From Thermoguttaceae bacterium (GTDB lineage Bacteria; Planctomycetota; Planctomycetia; Pirellulales; Thermoguttaceae), in assembly GCA_024653385.1 (NCBI GenBank), contig JANLFZ010000054.1:1-10055 (forward strand): DNA of 10,055 nucleotides. The letters run 5' to 3'. Positions 7,403-10,055 of this stretch are shown piece after piece. Under the pieces are notes generated by a model that saw only the letters and a list, made by a program, of their open reading frames with translations, was not told the DNA's origin and ran no database searches. The position numbers and the translations under genes are program-made. Each line of letters begins with the position of its first letter. Position 1 is the stretch's first letter.

Positions 7403-7431
7403 AAGGACGGGGTCTCCGGATGGGCGTCCTT
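7403..7431 (+). terminator. Stem-loop after pepF
   Basis: AAGGACG (7403-7409) pairs with CGTCCTT (7425-7431) around a 15-nt loop, 22 nt after the pepF stop. No T-run follows, so this is not a classical intrinsic terminator. It may protect the 3' end of the transcript or mark a factor-dependent end. Confidence 0.3.
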
Positions 7432-7508
7432 GCGTACCATGCCGCCGATTCGAGCGCTCCGTCACCGCCGATGTACTGCGACTCAGCAGCCGGGAAGTGA
7501 ATGGCACG

Positions 7509-7528
7509 GCCGGATTCACAGATCCGGC
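7509..7528. repeat. Perfect 7-bp inverted repeat
   Basis: GCCGGAT (7509-7515) and ATCCGGC (7522-7528) flank a 6-nt loop, between pepF and the small minus-strand gene. A second hairpin, GGCCGT/ACGGCC with a 3-nt loop, lies at 7549-7563. Either could end the minus-strand small transcript; neither has a T-run. Confidence 0.35.
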
Positions 7529-7642
7529 TATCCAAGACGCCCCAGAAGGGCCGTCCTACGGCCGCCCACCCCGCTGGTGCGAAATCACCGGTGTTCGGGC
7601 GGGCACGGTCTTGTCTCCCGACACGGAGACGCGCCGACGCCC

Positions 7643-7771
7643 TCACGTGCGACCCGGGACCCACGTTTTCCCGCCAGGGTGCTGGGTAAACGCCAGGGCG
7701 AGGAACACAATGACGGCCAGCACAAACGCGCCGACCTTGGGGGAACAGATCGTCTCGACGAGTTTTCCCAT
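7643..7771 (-). CDS. Small single-TM membrane protein, 42 residues
   Basis: The product has a short polar N-terminus (MGKLVETICSPK), one hydrophobic segment at about residues 13-28 (VGAFVLAVIVFLALAF) and a polar tail ending PGGKTWVPGRT. About three quarters of its codons end in G or C, as expected of real genes in this genome. GGTGG lies about 8 nt before the ATG, and a TATACT -10 box sits at 7816-7811, giving a leader of about 33 nt. Family and function are unknown. It is convergent with pepF and divergent from the 60-residue gene upstream of miaB. The combined evidence favours a real small gene, but without homologs this stays tentative. Confidence 0.45.
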   Translation of the reverse strand: MGKLVETICSPKVGAFVLAVIVFLALAFTQHPGGKTWVPGRT

Positions 7772-7810
7772 CGGATATCCCACCAGCGGAGGAAAAAGGG
7801 GGCCAATGCA

Positions 7811-7841
7811 AGTATACGTCAAGCACCGCCCGGTGGGTGAA
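7811..7841 (-). promoter_or_regulatory. Promoter of the 42-residue membrane protein, long spacer with dyad
   Basis: TTCACC (7841-7836) and TATACT (7816-7811) on the minus strand are 19 nt apart, longer than the usual 17. The spacer contains the dyad CACCG-CC-CGGTG (7824-7835). Overlong spacers holding a dyad are typical of MerR-type controlled promoters, but the arms are only 5 bp and no MerR gene is in the window. Confidence 0.35.
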
Positions 7842-7934
7842 CGCCCAGGCCGGGGTTGAAGCGTCTCGCACCTCCACGGCTCCCGCGCGTGGGGAGTTGG
7901 GCAACTGCCCTGGTCGGATGAGGCCCGTGCGCGA

Positions 7935-7940
7935 TAAAAT
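7935..7940 (+). promoter_or_regulatory. Possible -10 box upstream of the small-TM/miaB operon
   Basis: TAAAAT (within GCGATAAAATGG) lies about 55 nt before the ATG at 7995. No convincing -35 box stands 17 nt upstream. The 12-nt dyad GGGCA-AC-TGCCC at 7899-7910 is just upstream and could be a control site. Confidence 0.3.
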
Positions 7941-7980
7941 GGGGAAAATGCTCCCAGGAGCCTCCCTCGCCAGGACGTGC

Positions 7981-7985
7981 AGGGA
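7981..7985 (+). promoter_or_regulatory. Shine-Dalgarno for the 60-residue TM protein
   Basis: AGGGA, 9 nt before the ATG at 7995. It favours this start over an in-frame GTG at 7977, which the site itself follows. Confidence 0.5.
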
Positions 7986-7994
7986 TCGAACCCG

Positions 7995-8177
7995 ATGGAT
8001 AGCTGGAGCCTCGTGCTTTTGGGTATCGCCGGATATGTGGCCACTACGGCTCTGATTCGGCTCATGATCCGGCGACGAAACCAACTGGCCGACGAATTGC
8101 TGGCCGAAGCAGAACGCGAGCGTCGGCGCAAGAAGCAAAAGAACCAAGAAATGCGGCAAGGCCCCGCCGCTCGATGA
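7995..8177 (+). CDS. Small membrane protein with basic charged tail, coupled to miaB
   Basis: The 60-residue protein has one TM helix at about residues 5-25 (WSLVLLGIAGYVATTALIRLM). A strongly charged helical tail follows (IRRRNQ, then ERERRRKKQKN), so it probably has a short N-terminus outside and a basic C-terminus in the cytoplasm. Its stop overlaps the miaB start as ATGA, so the two are translated together and share a transcript. I do not recognise a family. The tail may touch membrane phospholipid, RNA or ribosomes, but that is only suggested by its charge. The start rests on AGGGA at 9 nt spacing and the clean TM helix. Confidence 0.7.
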   Translation: MDSWSLVLLGIAGYVATTALIRLMIRRRNQLADELLAEAERERRRKKQKNQEMRQGPAAR

Positions 8178-9577
8178 CCGCGTCGCGCATGGCAAAGCAC
8201 CTCTATATCCAGACCGTTGGCTGCCAGATGAACGTGCTCGACAGCGAGCTGGTCGCCGAGAGCCTTCTGCGCGCGGGTTACGTGCTTGTGGACAGTCCCC
8301 GCGCGGCGGATGCCATCCTCTTCAATACGTGCAGCGTGCGTCAGCACGCCGAAGACAAGGTCTATAGCGCCCTAGGGCGATTGAAGCACCTCAAGGAGTG
8401 CCGGCCGGGCACGATCATCGGCGTGCTGGGGTGCATGGCCCAGAAGGACCGTCACGAGATCTTGCGGCGGGCCCCGCATGTCGATCTGGTCGTGGGGCCC
8501 GGTCAGCTCGGGCAGCTTCCGCAGTTGCTCGAGCGCGTGGCGGCCGGCCAGGGACCGCAGATCGAGGTCAGCCTCGACCGCGGCGCGGCCGACCGGCGTC
8601 GCGTCCAGGCGAGTTTCGCCCCGTTCGATCCGCAGCGCGCCGCGGGCGTCCGGCCGCACCGCCACCAGGCCATGGTCCGGATCATGGCCGGCTGCGACAA
8701 GTGCTGCGCGTTCTGCATCGTGCCGCGCGTGCGCGGCCCGGAACAATGCCGTCCCGTCCAGGAGATCGAGGCCGAGGTGCGGCAACTGGCCGACCAGGGT
8801 TGCCTCGAAGTGACGCTCTTGGGGCAGACGGTCAACAACTACAAGGCGACGTTCGAGGGACGCACGGTGCGGCTGTCGGACCTTCTGGAGCGTCTCCATG
8901 CGATCGAGGGAATCCGCCGGCTGCGCTTCGTGACGAACTACCCCCGGCACATGACGTCCGATCTGCTCCAGGCGGTTCGCGACCTCGAGAAGGTCTGCCC
9001 GTACCTCCACGTCCCGGCCCAAAGCGGCTCGAACGCCGTGCTCCGGCGGATGAAGCGCGGGTACACGGTCGAGCAGTACCGCGAGATGCTGGCGGAGATC
9101 CGCCAGACCGTGCCCCACGCGGCAGTGACCAGCGACTTCATCGTGGGCTTTTGCGGCGAGACGGAAGAAGACTTCCAGCAGACGGTCGATCTGGTGCGCC
9201 AGTCGCGGTTCAAGAACAGTTTCATCTTCAAGTACAGCGCGCGGCCGGGCACGCGAAGCGCCTCGCTACTGGCCGACGACGTGCCCGAGGCCGTCAAGCG
9301 GCGCCGCAACAACGAGCTTCTGGCGATCCAGAACGCCATCAGCGAGGAAGACAACCGGCAGTTCCTGGGTCGCACGGTGGAGATCCTGGTGGAAGGCCCG
9401 AGCAAGACCGGCCGCAAGCGGAATACCGGCGAGGGCGTCGTCCAGCTTTCCGGACGGACGGTCTGCGACCGGATCGTGGTCTTCGACGGGCCGGCGGAAC
9501 TCGCCGGACGACTCTTGACGGTCGAGATCGTGAAGGCCGATGCAGTGACGCTCTTCGGCGAGCTTCCGAAGGGCTAG
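8174..9577 (+). CDS. miaB: tRNA-2-methylthio-N6-dimethylallyladenosine synthase (MiaB)
   Basis: The 467-residue radical-SAM methylthiotransferase adds the 2-methylthio group to i6A37 of tRNAs reading UNN codons. The N-terminal UPF0004 domain holds the three cysteines of the auxiliary 4Fe-4S cluster: Cys17 (TVGCQMN), Cys53 (NTCSVR) and Cys87 (GCMAQ). The radical-SAM cluster motif is Cys174-x3-Cys178-x2-Cys181 (GCDKCCAFCIVPRVRG), with one extra cysteine, Cys177, beside it. VPAQSGSNAVLRRMKRGYT and DFIVGFCGETEEDF are family hallmarks. A TRAM RNA-binding domain closes the protein at about 405-467. The ring of N-terminal motifs fits MiaB better than MtaB or RimO. The ATG at 8174 overlaps the stop of the small TM gene; Met6 (8189) is an alternative start. 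Confidence 0.93.
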   Translation: MTASRMAKHLYIQTVGCQMNVLDSELVAESLLRAGYVLVDSPRAADAILFNTCSVRQHAEDKVYSALGRLKHLKECRPGTIIGVLGCMAQKDRHEILRRAPHVDLVVGPGQLGQLPQLLERVAAGQGPQIEVSLDRGAADRRRVQASFAPFDPQRAAGVRPHRHQAMVRIMAGCDKCCAFCIVPRVRGPEQCRPVQEIEAEVRQLADQGCLEVTLLGQTVNNYKATFEGRTVRLSDLLERLHAIEGIRRLRFVTNYPRHMTSDLLQAVRDLEKVCPYLHVPAQSGSNAVLRRMKRGYTVEQYREMLAEIRQTVPHAAVTSDFIVGFCGETEEDFQQTVDLVRQSRFKNSFIFKYSARPGTRSASLLADDVPEAVKRRRNNELLAIQNAISEEDNRQFLGRTVEILVEGPSKTGRKRNTGEGVVQLSGRTVCDRIVVFDGPAELAGRLLTVEIVKADAVTLFGELPKG

Positions 9578-9590
9578 ACCGCAGGCGCCA

Positions 9591-9625
9591 TCCTTTGTCA
9601 TTCGTCCTTTGTCCTTCGTTCCTTG
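9591..9625. repeat. Heptanucleotide tandem repeat, about five units
   Basis: Five consecutive 7-mers fill the miaB-glnE gap: TCCTTTG, TCATTCG, TCCTTTG, TCCTTCG, TTCCTTG. Units 1+2 and 3+4 form a 14-bp direct repeat (9591-9604 and 9605-9618) with one mismatch. It is pyrimidine-rich on the plus strand. Such heptamer arrays are known as STRRs in cyanobacteria; I recall similar ones between planctomycete genes. Confidence 0.8.
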
Positions 9626-9639
9626 CCAGCCGCCCGCCC

Positions 9640-10055
9640 GTGGACCTCCCAACGCTTCGCCAGTACCTGGACGATTCGAGTGCCGCGGCCGGCTGGCTCC
9701 GGTCGCTGGGGATCGTGGACGTGCGGCGGGCCCACGCCAACCTCGTCCATCTGGCGACCAGCGGAATGACCCTCGACCTGGTGGCGGTGATCTGCGACCA
9801 GCTTTCATCGGCGATGGCCGGGTGTCCGGACCCGGACATGGCCCTGAACAATCTCGACCGGTTCGTGGCCGCCGCGCGGAGCCCACTGGCCATCGGCACG
9901 CTGTTCGAGCGCGATCCGACGGCGCTTTCGCCTTTGCTTCAGATTTTCTCGACCAGCCAGCACTTCAGCGATCTCCTGGTGGCCGATCCCGAGAGCTACG
10001 ACCTCCTGCGCCTGACGGAGGGCCTTGCGCGAGACGGGCTGGCCCTCCGTCAGGC
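9640..10055 (+). CDS. glnE: Glutamine synthetase adenylyltransferase-like protein (GlnE), 5' part
   Basis: The 138 visible codons run off the window edge. The segment PLLQIFSTSQHFSDLLVADPESYDLL at residues 98-123 matches the N-terminal region of GlnE enzymes, which adenylylate and de-adenylylate glutamine synthetase under PII control. NLDRFVAAARSPLAIGTLFERDP before it fits the same helical region. The nucleotidyltransferase motifs lie beyond the window, so the enzyme call rests on this region alone. The start is a GTG at 9640, 62 bp after miaB. It has no visible Shine-Dalgarno, and a TTG at 9595 inside the heptamer repeat is a weaker alternative. Probable read-through from miaB. Confidence 0.75.
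   Translation, partial: MDLPTLRQYLDDSSAAAGWLRSLGIVDVRRAHANLVHLATSGMTLDLVAVICDQLSSAMAGCPDPDMALNNLDRFVAAARSPLAIGTLFERDPTALSPLLQIFSTSQHFSDLLVADPESYDLLRLTEGLARDGLALRQ

Noticed and set aside
7980..7997. T-arm-like string GGGTTCGATCCC on the minus strand
   Set aside because: The acceptor strands do not pair, and the site is explained by the ribosome-binding region of the small TM gene.
7338..8347. Long minus-strand open frames over 7338-8347
   Set aside because: They span the end of pepF, the promoter region and the small TM gene; only the 42-residue sub-frame with its own start signals looks coding.
1..10055. CRISPR array, insertion sequence or rRNA
   Set aside because: No regularly spaced repeats, transposase motifs, terminal inverted repeats or rRNA sequence were seen.

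Overview
The window is GC-rich bacterial chromosome with normal coding density and mostly housekeeping genes. I infer a planctomycete (Pirellulales-like). The reasons are the style of the proteins, the mix of fabH, pepF, miaB and a glnE-like gene, and a heptanucleotide (TCCTTTG/TCCTTCG) tandem repeat in an intergenic gap. The taxon is not proven by anything here.

Layout. On the minus strand, read from 4150 down to 52, are three units. (1) A compact toxin/antitoxin-like operon: a small MqsR-like protein (4068-3739), an MqsA-like zinc-finger/HTH protein (3703-3125) and an ImmA/IrrE-type HEXXH metallopeptidase (3128-2277). It is served by a good sigma70-type promoter at 4150-4122, and the last two genes share a GTGA overlap. 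(2) A secreted clan GH-A (GH39-like) glycoside hydrolase (2146-776). (3) A small Tat-exported protein whose mature part looks like an acyl carrier protein but lacks the phosphopantetheine serine (552-52), with its own promoter.

On the plus strand are fabH (4501-5541) and the M3 oligopeptidase pepF (5578-7380), 36 bp apart. After a gap of about 610 bp come a 60-residue single-TM protein (7995-8177) overlapping miaB by ATGA, miaB itself (8174-9577), and the 5' part of a glnE-like gene (9640 to the window edge). The 7381-7994 gap is not empty. It holds several hairpins and a likely unannotated 42-residue membrane protein on the minus strand (7771-7643), with its own -10 box and a ribosome-binding-like site. 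Region 4151-4500, between the divergent toxin-operon and fabH transcripts, holds no gene I can support.

How they work together. FabH starts type II fatty-acid synthesis, PepF recycles peptides, MiaB modifies tRNA and GlnE would tune glutamine synthetase; these are independent housekeeping tasks. The accessory interest lies in the minus-strand genes: the three-gene regulator/toxin/protease cassette and the exported, probably apo-only ACP-like protein.
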